Assembly: GCF_002127965.1 (NCBI RefSeq) | Contig: NZ_CP018787.1 | Span: forward strand, 248,001 to 312,000 | Origin: Oxalobacter formigenes | Lineage (GTDB): Bacteria > Pseudomonadota > Gammaproteobacteria > Burkholderiales > Burkholderiaceae_D | DNA: 64,000 bases | Reading direction: 5' to 3' | In this document: piece by piece, positions 1 through 12,271 of the stretch | Position numbering within the stretch: the stretch's first letter is position 1 | Layout: each line of letters starts with the position of its first letter | Notes under the pieces: model-generated | What the model saw: only the letters and a program-made list of their open reading frames with translations | Told to the model about the DNA's origin: nothing | The model's database searches: none | Position numbers and translations under genes: made by a program

Positions 1-147
1 GGATTCGATGATGCGCAAACGCACGTTCGGAGCAAACCATCGTCAACGGCATCATTTTTGATACGAAATCCGGACAAGAGCCAGTTGCAACAGCTGGAGC
101 TCATTCTTGCCGACTTTCCGCAAGTGTCGAAAAAAGACTGTCAATAG
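1..147 (+). CDS. 3' end of an unidentified gene (partial)
   Basis: Frame 1 is open from the window edge to a TAG at 145-147, giving 48 residues ending in VSKKDCQ. The other two plus frames are closed near the edge or in the middle, so this is the best reading, but the fragment is too short to recognise a family and carries no motif I know. A second short open stretch in frame 3 (about 12-159) competes with it. I cannot assign a function. Confidence 0.3.
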   Translation, partial: GFDDAQTHVRSKPSSTASFLIRNPDKSQLQQLELILADFPQVSKKDCQ

Positions 148-335
148 CAAAATAATTTTGCCAAAGACAATTAAATCCACACAAAAACATAAAGATACTG
201 GAATTGATTTGTCTCAAATCGGTCAATTATGGCTATAATGTTCCGGTTTTGACCCGGGCAACGCTATTGAGTAGGGTATGACATCAGAGTCGTTGCTTCC
301 GACTTACCGTTCAAACTTTTATAATGTGAGCAGCC

Positions 336-971
336 ATGAAGTTTCAAATCATTCCTGTAACGCCATTTCAGCAAAACTGTACGCTGATGTGGGATGAAAA
401 CACAAATAAAGCGGCCGTCGTCGATCCGGGCGGAGATATCAGCAAAATCAGTGATGCCTTAAAACAACGCGGCCTTACGCTTGAAAAGGTGTTCGTGACA
501 CACGGTCATCTTGACCACTGTGGTGGCGCAAAAAAACTGGCCGAAGAATTCGATGTACCTATTGAAGGTCCCCATAAAGACGACGCTTATCTTCTCGAGC
601 AACTTGGCTCGGAACAATCCCGCATGTGGGGCTTGCCAGCAGGCGAACCGTTTACGCCGACTCGCTGGCTGGATCAGGGCGATGAAGTCACTGTCGGAAA
701 CGAAACGCTGAAGGTCTTTCATTGCCCGGGACATTCCCCTGGCCATATTATTTTCTTCCATGCCCCGTCAAAAGTCGCCATTTCCGGTGATGTGCTTTTT
801 GCCGGTTCGGTTGGACGTACCGATCTTCCCAAAGGCAGCTTTACCCAGTTGTCCAAGTCGATCAAGGAAAACATGTACACGCTCGGTGATGACGTTCAAT
901 TCATCCCGGGTCATGGCCCCGTTTCTTCCATCGGATACGAACGCAAGGGAAATGCATTCGTCAAGGGATAA
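336..971 (+). CDS. MBL-fold metallo-hydrolase (glyoxalase II/YcbL-like)
   Basis: This 211-residue single-domain metallo-beta-lactamase-fold hydrolase resembles the short glyoxalase II-like (YcbL) group, which hydrolyses thioesters such as S-lactoylglutathione; the true substrate is not visible. The binuclear metal site is complete: THGHLDH at 55-61 (H56, H58, D60, H61), GHSPGH around 132-137, D152 in SGDVLF and H193 in GHGP. No signal peptide is present, so it should be cytosolic. The ATG at 336 follows a GTGAG-type ribosome site. The 188 bases upstream hold a TATAAT at 234-239 with only a weak -35, and complementary GCAACG/CGTTGC arms in the leader. It stands alone before the atp operon. Confidence 0.85.
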   Translation: MKFQIIPVTPFQQNCTLMWDENTNKAAVVDPGGDISKISDALKQRGLTLEKVFVTHGHLDHCGGAKKLAEEFDVPIEGPHKDDAYLLEQLGSEQSRMWGLPAGEPFTPTRWLDQGDEVTVGNETLKVFHCPGHSPGHIIFFHAPSKVAISGDVLFAGSVGRTDLPKGSFTQLSKSIKENMYTLGDDVQFIPGHGPVSSIGYERKGNAFVKG

Positions 972-1091
972 AAACTGTTTTAATAATTTGCTTTAAAAAT
1001 ATTGCAAAGCCAACTAATTTTTAAAGAAAAAAACGGATTCAGCGAATTACCTAATAAGAAATATTTTGCATATTTATTGTGCAAAGTTTCG

Positions 1092-1121
1092 TTGACTGAC
1101 ACTCTTTAGCACAAGTATAAT
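1092..1121 (+). promoter_or_regulatory. Probable sigma70 promoter of the atp operon
   Basis: TTGACT (1092-1097) and TATAAT (1116-1121) are separated by 18 bases, an almost consensus housekeeping promoter. It lies about 105 bases before the chosen atpI start, and no other good promoter is evident between atpI and atpC, so it probably drives all nine genes. Confidence 0.7.
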
Positions 1122-1226
1122 TCGGGGGTTTGATGTTGATTAGCGCGCAAGATTTTTCTTTTGTTGAAAGATTGACCGTTCTGATTGCATGCTCCTGATC
1201 TGGACCAAAATTTTTTTGAGATCAAA

Positions 1227-1571
1227 ATGGGGCGCGTAGTTCTGTGGCAGCTGGTGGTAGCCGTGATAGTTGCCTTGATTGCGGTACCGATTGGAGGCAA
1301 TTCCGCCGGAATAGCTTCAATTCTTGCCGGATTGAGTTGTGTTATTCCCAATGGGATATTTTTTCTCGGTTTTTATATTGCTGAAAAAATTCTCCATAAA
1401 AATAGCCCTGCCACATTTTTTGTAATGGAATTTTTAAAGATTGCCATATCGATTGTTCTGGTAATCTTGATTTTCTGGTCATACCGGGAAATCAACTGGA
1501 TTGCTTTTTTAGTGAGCTACATCGTAGTTCTGAAAAGTTATATTTTATTATTGTCGAAATCGAAGAGTTGA
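1227..1571 (+). CDS. atpI: ATP synthase subunit I (AtpI)
   Basis: First gene of the ATP synthase operon. The product is a small membrane protein with about four hydrophobic helices, of the AtpI family, thought to help c-ring assembly or Mg2+ supply; it is not part of the finished enzyme. I start it at ATG 1227, preceded by TTGAG, giving 114 residues beginning MGRVVLWQL, which matches the usual N-terminus. An in-frame ATG at 1185 would add 14 residues but lacks a ribosome site. The stop codon at 1569-1571 lies two bases before the atpB start, indicating translational coupling. The family is poorly conserved, so identity rests on position and hydrophobic pattern. Confidence 0.8.
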   Translation: MGRVVLWQLVVAVIVALIAVPIGGNSAGIASILAGLSCVIPNGIFFLGFYIAEKILHKNSPATFFVMEFLKIAISIVLVILIFWSYREINWIAFLVSYIVVLKSYILLLSKSKS

Positions 1572-1573
1572 TC

Positions 1574-2410
1574 ATGTCTGCAGATGCCCATGCGCCTTCA
1601 CTGGCAGAATACGTTACCCACCACCTTCAAAATTTCGGAACAAGTCATCAGGATAAGATCGTAGATTTTTCTATTATCAATCTTGATACTGTTTTCTGGT
1701 CCGTCTTTTGTGGAGCTCTCGCCTGTATCTTTATGTATATCGTTGCCCGCAAGGCAACGTCAGGCAAACCCAACCGTGTCCAGTCCATTCTGGAAATGCT
1801 GGTTGAAATGGCCGATACCCAGTCGAAAGCCCAGATCCATGGAGACCGCCGTTTCATTGCTCCTCTGGCTCTGACCATCTTCGTCTGGATTTCCCTGATG
1901 AACTGTCTGGACTTTTTGCCAGTCGATCTTTTCGGACAGGCATTCAAATGGCTCGGATTAAGCGACACCATTCCCTACCATCGTGTCGTTCCAACCGCTG
2001 ACCTGAACGGTACGGTTGGTATTTCACTGGGTGTTGTCGTTCTGATGTTCTACTTCGGCATCAAGGTCAAGGGTCTCAAGGGCTTCATTCATGAACTGTT
2101 TGCCGCGCCGTTCGGCATCTGGCTGGCACCGTTCAACTTCGCCCTGAACATCATCGAATACATCGCCAAGATCATTTCACTGGCAATGCGGCTGTGGGGC
2201 AACATGTATGCAGGCGAATTGCTGTTCTTGATGATCGCCATGCTGGGTGCTTATGCTGCGATGTCGCTTGGAGGCGGATTTCTGTTCGTCGGCCATCTGA
2301 TTGCCGGTACCATCTGGGCGATTTTCCATATTCTTATTGTGTTTTTGCAGGCGTTCATTTTCATGATCTTGACGCTTGTTTACCTGGGTCTTGCTCATGA
2401 AGGCCACTAA
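1574..2410 (+). CDS. atpB: F0F1 ATP synthase subunit a
   Basis: Membrane stator subunit a, which forms the proton half-channels facing the c-ring. The product is 278 residues with the expected multiple helices. The essential arginine sits in the conserved run AMRLWGNMYAGEL near residue 200, equivalent to E. coli R210. I use ATG 1574 (MSADAHAP) with a GAAGAG ribosome site; an upstream in-frame TTG at 1568 overlaps the atpI stop and is less likely. It is followed by a 64-base AT-rich spacer before atpE, which may help set the higher expression of subunit c. Confidence 0.97.
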   Translation: MSADAHAPSLAEYVTHHLQNFGTSHQDKIVDFSIINLDTVFWSVFCGALACIFMYIVARKATSGKPNRVQSILEMLVEMADTQSKAQIHGDRRFIAPLALTIFVWISLMNCLDFLPVDLFGQAFKWLGLSDTIPYHRVVPTADLNGTVGISLGVVVLMFYFGIKVKGLKGFIHELFAAPFGIWLAPFNFALNIIEYIAKIISLAMRLWGNMYAGELLFLMIAMLGAYAAMSLGGGFLFVGHLIAGTIWAIFHILIVFLQAFIFMILTLVYLGLAHEGH

Positions 2411-2420
2411 AATTTTGTAA

Positions 2421-2717
<297 letters not shown>

Positions 2718-2792
2718 TTTTCCGACACGGCGTCCGGGATTCAACCGGACAGTTGATTGTTAGCGTAAGTTATTTCTAAAAAGGAATTTACC

Positions 2793-3263
2793 GTGAATTT
2801 AAATGCGACATTATTCGCGCAGTTTGTGGTCTTTATTATTCTTGCCATATTCACGGCTAAAGTAGTTTGGCCACCTTTGGTGAAAGTACTAGACGAACGC
2901 GCGAAAAAAATTCAAGAAGGTTTGACTGCAGCCGACCGCAGCAAACAGGAAATGATTGCAGTACAAAAACATGTCCAGACCGAACTTGCCAAAGCAAGGG
3001 AAGAAGGTCAAAAACGTGTTCAGGAAGCTGAAACTCGCGCACAGAAAATTGCGGATGACATAAAACAAGATGCCGAAAGCGAAGCCGCAGCGATTATCGC
3101 TCAGGCCAGAGCCCAGGCAGACCTGCAGATCAAGCAGGCAAGAGAAGAACTTCGTGCAGAAGTCGCTTCCCTTGCAGTTAAAGGCGCAGAACAGATTCTC
3201 AAACGAGAAATCGACGCTAAAGCCCATGCTGATCTGTTAAACAAAATTTCTGCTGAACTTTAA
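2793..3263 (+). CDS. atpF: F0F1 ATP synthase subunit b
   Basis: Peripheral-stalk subunit b, 156 residues: one N-terminal membrane helix (about 5-27) followed by a long charged helix rich in Lys, Glu, Gln and Ala that dimerises as a coiled coil and docks on delta. The start is GTG at 2793, chosen because AAGGAA lies seven bases upstream and the N-terminus [14 protein letters not shown] matches the family. The stop is two bases before atpH. Confidence 0.95.
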   Translation: MNLNATLFAQFVVFIILAIFTAKVVWPPLVKVLDERAKKIQEGLTAADRSKQEMIAVQKHVQTELAKAREEGQKRVQEAETRAQKIADDIKQDAESEAAAIIAQARAQADLQIKQAREELRAEVASLAVKGAEQILKREIDAKAHADLLNKISAEL

Positions 3264-3265
3264 TT

Positions 3266-3796
3266 ATGGAAATAGCTACAGTAGCGCGCCCATATGCTGA
3301 AGCTTTGTTTCAGATAGCGCAAAAGCAGGATTTGACACAATGGTCTCAGCTGATTGAAGCATTGGCTAATATTGGATCGCATCCTCAGGTTCTTGAGGTT
3401 GCGAACAATCCGAATTTGAGAAAAGATCAGATTGCTGAAATCCTTTTCTCGATTTTCCGTTGTGAAAACGATGAACTGGTGAAAAACTTCATTCAGGTCC
3501 TCGTTGACAATGACCGTGTTTCTCTCCTTCCTGAAATTGCCCATCAGTTTGAAGAACTGAAAAACGCAAGCCAGGGAGCGGCAATTGCAAAAATAGCCAC
3601 AGCTTTTCCATTAACCGAAGCTCAGGTCGATGACATCGTCAGTAAATTGGAAAAGCGGTTTGGACGCAAGCTTATTCCTACAGTCGAAGTCGATGATTCA
3701 CTCATCGGCGGCATCTGTGCTACTGTCGGTGATGAAGTTTTAGACCTGTCTGTGCGTGGAAAGCTGCAAAAAATGCAGGAAACCCTTGTTTCGTAA
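3266..3796 (+). CDS. atpH: F0F1 ATP synthase subunit delta
   Basis: 176-residue delta (OSCP) subunit that joins the peripheral stalk to the top of the alpha3beta3 head. The N-terminal ATVARPYAEALF is the family signature, and the C-terminal part contains the typical DDSLIGGI stretch. It starts two bases after the atpF stop without a clear ribosome site of its own, so it probably depends on reinitiation from atpF. Confidence 0.95.
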   Translation: MEIATVARPYAEALFQIAQKQDLTQWSQLIEALANIGSHPQVLEVANNPNLRKDQIAEILFSIFRCENDELVKNFIQVLVDNDRVSLLPEIAHQFEELKNASQGAAIAKIATAFPLTEAQVDDIVSKLEKRFGRKLIPTVEVDDSLIGGICATVGDEVLDLSVRGKLQKMQETLVS

Positions 3797-3845
3797 TCAA
3801 GCTGCTTGAGCGGCGCGAACCGATAGAACAATATTAGGAGTTAGC

Positions 3846-5396
3846 ATGTTACTAAACCCGTCCGAAATCAGTGATCTGATTAAAAATCGGATAGAGAATC
3901 TGGGTGATTCGGCCGAGATTCGCAATCAGGGTACCGTTATTTCCGTCTCTGACGGTATCTGCCGTATTCATGGCCTCTCTGACGTTATGCAGGGGGAAAT
4001 GCTTGAATTCCCTGGTAATACCTTTGGCCTGGCATTGAACCTGGAACGTGATTCCGTTGGTGCCGTGGTTCTGGGTGCATACGAACACATTTCAGAAGGC
4101 GATACCGTCAAATGTACGGGCCGTATTCTGGAAGTTCCAACCGGTCCTGAACTGATCGGTCGTGTCGTTGATTCCCTGGGTGCCCCGATTGACGGAAAAG
4201 GCCCGATCAATGCCAAACTGACCAGCCCGATTGAAAAAATCGCTCCGGGCGTTATTGCCCGTCAGTCCGTTTCCCAGCCGATGCAAACCGGCTTGAAAGC
4301 GATTGACTCCATGGTACCAATCGGACGTGGACAACGTGAATTGATCATTGGCGACCGCCAGACAGGCAAGACTGCTGTTGCAATTGATGCCATCATCAAT
4401 CAAAAAGGCCAGGACATGATCTGTATTTATGTCGCTGTCGGCCAGAAAGCCTCCTCGATTAAAAATACCGTTCGCGCCCTGGAAGACAATGGCGCCATGG
4501 ATTACACCATCGTCGTCGCTGCAACCGCTTCCGAATCTGCTGCAATGCAATACATTGCACCATATGCCGGCTGTGCAATGGGCGAATACTTCCGTGACCG
4601 CGGTCAGGACGCCCTGATTGTCTATGATGATCTGTCCAAACAGGCCGTTGCCTACCGTCAGGTTTCCCTGCTGCTGCGCCGTCCACCTGGACGTGAAGCA
4701 TTCCCTGGTGACGTTTTCTATTTGCACTCCCGCTTGCTGGAACGTGCTGCTCGTGTCAACGAACATTACGTCGAAGAATTCACCAATGGCGAAGTCAAGG
4801 GCAAAACCGGTTCATTGACCGCTCTGCCGATCATCGAAACCCAGGCTGGTGACGTTTCCGCTTTCGTTCCGACCAACGTTATTTCCATTACCGACGGTCA
4901 GATCTTTTTGGAAACCAATCTGTTCAACGCCGGTATCCGTCCTGCAATTAACGCCGGTATTTCGGTTTCCCGTGTGGGTGGTGCCGCCCAGACAAAAGCG
5001 ATCAAGAGCCTTTCCGGCGGTATTCGTACCGACTTGGCACAGTATCGTGAACTGGCTGCGTTTGCACAGTTTGCATCCGATCTGGACGAAGCAACCAGAC
5101 GTCAGCTCGACCGTGGTGCCCGCGTTACCGAACTGTTGAAACAGAATCAGTACTCGCCACTGCCTATCTCCTTGATGTCCGTTTCCCTGTTTGCCGTCAA
5201 CAGCGGTTTCCTGGATGACATCGAAGTCAAGGATGTCCTGCCATTCGAAGCCGAACTGCACGCTTACATGAAAGACAATCATTCTGATCTGCTGAGAAGA
5301 ATTGATGAAAACAAGAAGCTGGACAAGGACGATGAATCGACTCTCGCAGCAGCGATTACGGATTTCAAACAGATCCGTTCTCAGGAAGCTGCCTGA
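3846..5396 (+). CDS. atpA: F0F1 ATP synthase subunit alpha
   Basis: 516-residue non-catalytic nucleotide-binding subunit of F1. The Walker A motif GDRQTGKTA lies near residue 170 and the arginine-finger region follows [13 protein letters not shown]. Length is normal. The ATG at 3846 is preceded by TTAGGAG, a strong ribosome site. It sits in the standard order between delta and gamma. Confidence 0.99.
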   Translation: MLLNPSEISDLIKNRIENLGDSAEIRNQGTVISVSDGICRIHGLSDVMQGEMLEFPGNTFGLALNLERDSVGAVVLGAYEHISEGDTVKCTGRILEVPTGPELIGRVVDSLGAPIDGKGPINAKLTSPIEKIAPGVIARQSVSQPMQTGLKAIDSMVPIGRGQRELIIGDRQTGKTAVAIDAIINQKGQDMICIYVAVGQKASSIKNTVRALEDNGAMDYTIVVAATASESAAMQYIAPYAGCAMGEYFRDRGQDALIVYDDLSKQAVAYRQVSLLLRRPPGREAFPGDVFYLHSRLLERAARVNEHYVEEFTNGEVKGKTGSLTALPIIETQAGDVSAFVPTNVISITDGQIFLETNLFNAGIRPAINAGISVSRVGGAAQTKAIKSLSGGIRTDLAQYRELAAFAQFASDLDEATRRQLDRGARVTELLKQNQYSPLPISLMSVSLFAVNSGFLDDIEVKDVLPFEAELHAYMKDNHSDLLRRIDENKKLDKDDESTLAAAITDFKQIRSQEAA

Positions 5397-5433
5397 TTAA
5401 CGATTTAACTGACGCGACAAGGAGTAAAGCCTC

Positions 5434-6303
5434 ATGGCATCAGGCAAGGAAATACGCGGCCAAATCAGCAGCGTAGAAAACACGAGGAAAATTACCAAGG
5501 CTATGGAAATGGTGGCCGCATCCAAAATGCGCAAGGCGCAGGACCGGATGCGCTCCAGTCGTCCATATAGCGAAATTGTTCGCAATATTGCAGCTCACTT
5601 GGCAGAAGCAAACCCTGATTACGTTCATCCATTTACCGTTGAACGTGCGCAAGCCAAAAGAATCGGTCTGGTTGTCGTTACGACTGACAAGGGTTTGTGT
5701 GGTGGCTTGAATACAAATGTATTACGGGTCGTCACCAATAAAATGCGTGAAGAAGAAGCCAAGGGTAACAGTATCGTAACAGTCGCTATCGGCACCAAAG
5801 GTCTGGGATTTTTGAACCGGATTGGCGCAAAGGTTTTATCCTCTGTCGTTCAGCTCGGTGATACACCCCGTCTCGAACAGCTGATTGGGCCTTTTAAAGT
5901 TTTACTGGATGAGTACAATGCGGAAAATCTGGATGCCATCTACCTGTGCTACAACAAGTTCGTCAACACGATGAAACAGGAACCGGTAATCGATCAGTTG
6001 CTTCCATTACCTAAAGATACTCTCAAGGTGGAAACCAAAAGCCACAGTTGGGAATATATTTACGAACCGGATGCACCTGCCGTTATCGATACTTTGTTGC
6101 AGCGTTATATTGAAGCACTGTTGTATCAGTCAGTCGCTGAAAATATCGGGTCTGAACAATCTGCGCGGATGGTTGCTATGAAAGCCGCGAGCGACAATGC
6201 GGGTAACGTTATCTCAGAATTGAAACTGGTTTATAACAAAACCCGTCAGGCAGCGATTACAACAGAATTGTCTGAAATTGTGGCAGGTGCGGCAGCGGTT
6301 TGA
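5434..6303 (+). CDS. atpG: F0F1 ATP synthase subunit gamma
   Basis: 289-residue central rotor shaft. The N-terminal helix contains the diagnostic [21 protein letters not shown]-type sequence and the C-terminal helix ends in [19 protein letters not shown], which together form the coiled coil inside the head. The start ATG follows ACAAGGAG. Normal length and gene order. Confidence 0.98.
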   Translation: MASGKEIRGQISSVENTRKITKAMEMVAASKMRKAQDRMRSSRPYSEIVRNIAAHLAEANPDYVHPFTVERAQAKRIGLVVVTTDKGLCGGLNTNVLRVVTNKMREEEAKGNSIVTVAIGTKGLGFLNRIGAKVLSSVVQLGDTPRLEQLIGPFKVLLDEYNAENLDAIYLCYNKFVNTMKQEPVIDQLLPLPKDTLKVETKSHSWEYIYEPDAPAVIDTLLQRYIEALLYQSVAENIGSEQSARMVAMKAASDNAGNVISELKLVYNKTRQAAITTELSEIVAGAAAV

Positions 6304-6341
6304 TCCGTGACCGGTTAGATGGAATTGCATTAAACGAATAA

Positions 6342-7739
<1,398 letters not shown>

Positions 7740-7758
7740 TAGCTTGTGATTGGGTTAT

Positions 7759-7789
7759 CTGTGTGAGAGTAAAAAATACTCTTACACAG
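7759..7789 (+). promoter_or_regulatory. Stem-loop between atpD and atpC
   Basis: Arms 7759-7771 and 7777-7789 pair over 13 bases with one G-U wobble around a five-base A loop. No T-run follows, so it is not an ordinary terminator. Its place between the abundant beta subunit and the single-copy epsilon subunit suggests a role in mRNA processing, stability or stoichiometry; that is inference. Confidence 0.6.
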
Positions 7790-7832
7790 AAACAAAATCG
7801 AATAGCAAAGAACCATCATAAAGGTTTCAAAC

Positions 7833-8255
7833 ATGGCAAACACCATACATGTTGACGTAGTCTCTGCAGAAGAACTGATTTTTTCTGGAGAAGCCGAATT
7901 CGTCGTGTTGCCGGGTGAACTGGGCGAGCTGGGTATCCTTCCAAAACATGCTCCCCTGATTACCCGTATCAAGCCTGGTGCTGTGCGTATTAAAGTCAGC
8001 GGCAAGGAAGAAGAAGAATACGTCTTTGTCGCCGGTGGTGTTCTTGAAGTTCAACCGCATGCCGTCACCGTTTTGGCTGATACGGCAATCCGTGCAAAAG
8101 ATCTTGATGAAGCCAAGGCTAGTGAAGCGAAGAAATTGGCTGAGGACGCTATTTTGAATCGTGAATCCCAGATCGACTATGCCAAAGCTCAAGCAGAAAT
8201 TGCAATGGCAGTCGCGCAGTTGGCCATGATTAAAAAATTGCGGCGCAAGCATTAA
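7833..8255 (+). CDS. atpC: F0F1 ATP synthase subunit epsilon
   Basis: 140-residue epsilon subunit: an N-terminal beta-sandwich (about 1-85, with the [16 protein letters not shown] signature) and a C-terminal helical hairpin that can inhibit ATP hydrolysis. Last gene of the operon, ending 19 bases before the terminator. The start ATG follows AAAGG at suitable spacing. Confidence 0.97.
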   Translation: MANTIHVDVVSAEELIFSGEAEFVVLPGELGELGILPKHAPLITRIKPGAVRIKVSGKEEEEYVFVAGGVLEVQPHAVTVLADTAIRAKDLDEAKASEAKKLAEDAILNRESQIDYAKAQAEIAMAVAQLAMIKKLRRKH

Positions 8256-8274
8256 TGATTTCGGTCATTTAAAT

Positions 8275-8303
8275 AAAAAGGGCAGCTTTCGCTGCCCTTT
8301 TTA
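8275..8303. terminator. Bidirectional terminator between atpC and argB
   Basis: AAAAAGGGCAGC, loop TTTC, GCTGCCCTTTTT. The stem is flanked by A-run and T-run, so it can serve both convergent genes. Confidence 0.9.
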
Positions 8304-8321
8304 TTTGGTCAATATACTTTC

Positions 8322-9212
<891 letters not shown>

Positions 9213-9297
9213 TCACAGCCTCTTGACGATGGCATGAAAAAATGGATTGGCGAAACGGGAATAAAGATGAATTTTACCGTTTAAAATTCAAAAATGA

Positions 9298-10062
9298 TCA
9301 ATTGTCTGTATCAGGCTGTCCGAAAACATCCTTATACGTGGGATAAAAAGAACAATAGGCCAGAATGCTCAGGAAAACGGATAAAACCACCATGATAAAC
9401 ATGGCCACATTCTGGAATCCCAAAAGGATCAAAACACTTCCGATAATGACTGGCATAAACATTCCGAGTACCAGCCAGCAGAAGATATAAACAAGAAATG
9501 CTTTCAATGTACGGAGAACGGCAAAAAAACTGAAAAAAATGGCTTTTCCGATACTCATCTTTTGCCAGCCGATCAAGGGTGTTGCAAACCAGACTGCCAT
9601 GGCAAAGGGTATATAAAGCGCAATGACCAGAACAAGCGTCATGAACAATTTGACCTGCTGTGAAGAAGTCAGTTCCTCTGCTGCCTGTTGGGAAACCGTC
9701 CCAATCAGAAGGCCACCGTCGACAAATATCGCAATGACGGCCAACAACAGTGTATACAAGAGGTACAAACTGCCTAACAAGAGCAGGCGGTTCATTGTCT
9801 GACGAGTGAAGATATTGAAGAGATCCCGAAATGAAACATATGTGCCCGAATCGATTTTGTAACAGGTCTGCATGAACAGGAACGAAAATACCGGCATCAC
9901 TACGATGGGAAGAATCTGGCCGATAAAGGGAATGATGCCAAGCACCGTCAGGCCAATCATATAGCCGAAAAAGAGATTGGTCATTAAAAACGGCCTTTGA
10001 CGGAAAATGCCGTAACCGTTCACAATCCATGTGAAGCCTGTTTTAGCTGTAATCGAATTCAT
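9298..10062 (-). CDS. BPSS1780-family membrane protein
   Basis: 254-residue integral membrane protein with about six hydrophobic helices and few charged residues, closest in style to the BPSS1780 family common in Burkholderiales. Biochemical role unknown. Its ATG overlaps the stop of thrB in an ATGA arrangement, so the two are translationally coupled. It ends about 95 bases from the argB start. The family call rests on the N-terminal pattern ([17 protein letters not shown]) and topology, not on a catalytic motif. Confidence 0.75.
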   Translation of the reverse strand: MNSITAKTGFTWIVNGYGIFRQRPFLMTNLFFGYMIGLTVLGIIPFIGQILPIVVMPVFSFLFMQTCYKIDSGTYVSFRDLFNIFTRQTMNRLLLLGSLYLLYTLLLAVIAIFVDGGLLIGTVSQQAAEELTSSQQVKLFMTLVLVIALYIPFAMAVWFATPLIGWQKMSIGKAIFFSFFAVLRTLKAFLVYIFCWLVLGMFMPVIIGSVLILLGFQNVAMFIMVVLSVFLSILAYCSFYPTYKDVFGQPDTDN

Positions 10063-11018
10063 GCAATCAGTTCAGGAGCGGGTTTATTGACCCGTAATCT
10101 CAAAATACGTTCAAAATGACGGGGATCGTGAGGCGTCAGCATTTCAGCTTCACGAGGCAAATAGTAGTCGTACAGTCTGGAAAGCCAGAACCGCAAGGCT
10201 GCACCTCTCAATATTGCTTTCCAGGCAGCGCATTCGTCAAGTGTAAAAGGGCGCACAGCATGATAGGCATCAAGAAATGCCCGGACACGAGTGTCATCCA
10301 GCTCACCGGTTTCAAGATCGATGCACCAGTCGTTGATGGCAACAGCCACATCGAATAACCAGGTATCGCAACCGGCAAAATAAAAATCAAAAAAACCGGA
10401 CAGCTTGTCGCCATTGAACATGACATTATTGCGAAACAGGTCGGCATGAACCGGTCCGCGAAATAATTTCCAGTAGAGATCCGAATCGGCAAATTCTTCC
10501 TGAAAACGCATTTCATTCTGAAGAAAGAGGGAAGCTTCCACCGGGAGATAATCCTGAACCAGAGGAGCGGTTTTTCTCCACCAGTCGATACCTCGCAAAT
10601 TGGGTTGCTCCAGAGGATAATCCCGTCCGGCCAGATGCATTTTCGCCATCATGTCACCGACTTCTGCGCAATGAACCGGTTTGGGTTCCGGTTGCCAGTC
10701 GCCTTCCAGTTTGGTGACCAGAGAAGCCGGTTTGCCGCACAGGAAGTGCAGAATCCGTCCATCCCTGTCGGGGACAGGCGCTGCCACCTTGATTCCTCTT
10801 TGAGCCAGATGCTGCATGAGGTTCAGATAAAACGGGAGTTCTTCTGCAGTCAGCTTTTCAAAGAGAGTAAGTACATACTCACCTTTATCGGTCCTGACAA
10901 AAAAATTACTGTTTTCAATACCTGAACTGATCCCTTTGATACTGTGTACCTGCCCCAGAGAAAAGGATGAAATCCAGGGAGTCAGATCCTGCAAACTGAC
11001 CGATGTAAAAACTGCCAT
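10059..11018 (-). CDS. thrB: Homoserine kinase (APH-fold type)
   Basis: 319-residue kinase of the aminoglycoside phosphotransferase fold used by Pseudomonas and Burkholderiales as homoserine kinase in threonine synthesis, unrelated to the GHMP enzyme of E. coli. Seen in the sequence: glycine loop region [12 protein letters not shown], catalytic loop [14 protein letters not shown] and metal-binding FFDFYFAG. Length is as expected. It follows the DUF2782 gene by 47 bases and overlaps the downstream membrane protein by four, forming a small operon. An alternative is another kinase of the same fold, but the context (DUF2782, polA) is the usual thrB neighbourhood in this order. Confidence 0.88.
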   Translation of the reverse strand: MAVFTSVSLQDLTPWISSFSLGQVHSIKGISSGIENSNFFVRTDKGEYVLTLFEKLTAEELPFYLNLMQHLAQRGIKVAAPVPDRDGRILHFLCGKPASLVTKLEGDWQPEPKPVHCAEVGDMMAKMHLAGRDYPLEQPNLRGIDWWRKTAPLVQDYLPVEASLFLQNEMRFQEEFADSDLYWKLFRGPVHADLFRNNVMFNGDKLSGFFDFYFAGCDTWLFDVAVAINDWCIDLETGELDDTRVRAFLDAYHAVRPFTLDECAAWKAILRGAALRFWLSRLYDYYLPREAEMLTPHDPRHFERILRLRVNKPAPELIA

Positions 11019-11065
11019 GAGATGTAATGGTGATTGACTAAATTAATTCGACATCAAGACCCGCT

Positions 11066-11479
11066 TCACTTCATGGAAGGAGGCGGCAGTGCCGGCGCAT
11101 TCAGTGGTTCCTGCTGTTGTTCCTTGTTTTCATCCTGTTTCTTTTCACCGACATCGAATTCATGGACGCGGAAAAGTGCCGGTCTGACTTCATTGCTCAT
11201 GAAAGAACCCGGAACGCCATTCGGGCCGTTCGGATAAAGATAATAGGTACTCGGACCACTTTTCACCTTGATTTCCTCAACCATGCCGCCCTGACGTTTT
11301 TCGGTAATTTCGCCTGTCGTATCCGGTTTGCGGATGGTAATGGCCGGCTGATCGACTTCGTCGATAATTTCAAGATCCGCAGGCGGAGCTTTCTGCTGAA
11401 CTTCCTGTCCCACAGCCACAGACGTTACCGCAAGCGCGGCCAACGCTATGGTTTTTCTGAAGTGAAAAAGAACTGGCAT
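11066..11479 (-). CDS. DUF2782 periplasmic protein
   Basis: 137 residues with a short N-terminal hydrophobic signal (about 7-24, ALAVTSVAVGQ) and then a soluble domain matching DUF2782: paired basic IRKPD segment, then a PSTYYLYPNGPNG strand region. The C-terminus is a low-complexity Glu/Gln/Pro tail. No catalytic motif; function unknown. In related genomes it sits beside thrB and polA as here. Confidence 0.75.
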   Translation of the reverse strand: MPVLFHFRKTIALAALAVTSVAVGQEVQQKAPPADLEIIDEVDQPAITIRKPDTTGEITEKRQGGMVEEIKVKSGPSTYYLYPNGPNGVPGSFMSNEVRPALFRVHEFDVGEKKQDENKEQQQEPLNAPALPPPSMK

Positions 11480-11533
11480 GGTTGTGGCACCTTAAAGTAA
11501 ATGAATGCTGCTATTGTAACAAAGGGATGAGTT

Positions 11534-12271
11534 TTACAGGTAAAGCATTTTCTGTCTTTCTTCTTCGGAAGGGCCGATAGCCCGTTTTTCATAAAAGGTG
11601 AAAATGGCTCCTATGACCTTGTCGACGTCATCGATAACCTGCATCAGCTCGATGTCTTCCTTGTGAATCATTTCCTCGGCAAGCATCGTATCGTTAAGCC
11701 ATTTCATGAAACCTTCCCAGAATTTGCTGCCGACGAGTATAACCGGAATACGACGGGATTTTCCTGTCTGGATCAGGGTAAGCACCTCACTCATTTCATC
11801 CAGCGTTCCGAAACCGCCCGGGAAAAGAACGAAAGCATCGGCGTATTTGGCAAACGCAACTTTTCTGGCGAAGAAGTGTCTGTAATTCAAAGACACATTC
11901 TGCCAGCGATTGGGGGCCTGTTCCTGTGGCAATTCGATATTCAGACCGACTGAAAGCGATTTGCCTTCATAGGCACCCCGATTGGCCGCTGCCATAATGC
12001 CGGGGCCGCCACCTGAAATAACCGCAAAACCGGCATCGGACAATCGTCTCGCCAGTTCCATGCATTTGATATAGTAAGGATTGTCAGGATGGAGTCGGGC
12101 AGACCCGAAAATCGTCACGGCAGGATTTATTTCCGAGAGTCTCTCTGTCGATTCAATAAACTCTGACATAATGGAGAACATGCTCCACGATTCTCGTGCC
12201 TTCAAAATCGTTGCATAATTGACGTCAGTAATTTCGTGCAGCTTTTGCGCGTTTTTTGAGTTTTCTTCCAT
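11534..12271 (-). CDS. LOG-family (TIGR00730) Rossmann-fold protein
   Basis: 245-residue protein with the LOG signature: GGGPGIMAAANRGA (phosphate loop) and FPGGFGTLDEMSEV (PGGxGTxxE). Family members hydrolyse the N-glycosidic bond of nucleoside 5'-monophosphates (cytokinin-activating type activity). The annotated ATG touches the polA ATG head to head in CATATG at 12269-12274, leaving no 5' UTR outside polA, and no ribosome site is visible on this strand. A later start near MFSIMSEF (about residue 31) is possible and would still keep the whole fold. Confidence 0.85.
   Translation of the reverse strand: MEENSKNAQKLHEITDVNYATILKARESWSMFSIMSEFIESTERLSEINPAVTIFGSARLHPDNPYYIKCMELARRLSDAGFAVISGGGPGIMAAANRGAYEGKSLSVGLNIELPQEQAPNRWQNVSLNYRHFFARKVAFAKYADAFVLFPGGFGTLDEMSEVLTLIQTGKSRRIPVILVGSKFWEGFMKWLNDTMLAEEMIHKEDIELMQVIDDVDKVIGAIFTFYEKRAIGPSEEERQKMLYL

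Noticed and set aside
234-335. Structured leader or riboswitch before the MBL-fold gene
   Set aside because: Only a six-base GCAACG/CGTTGC pairing with a long loop; no known consensus.
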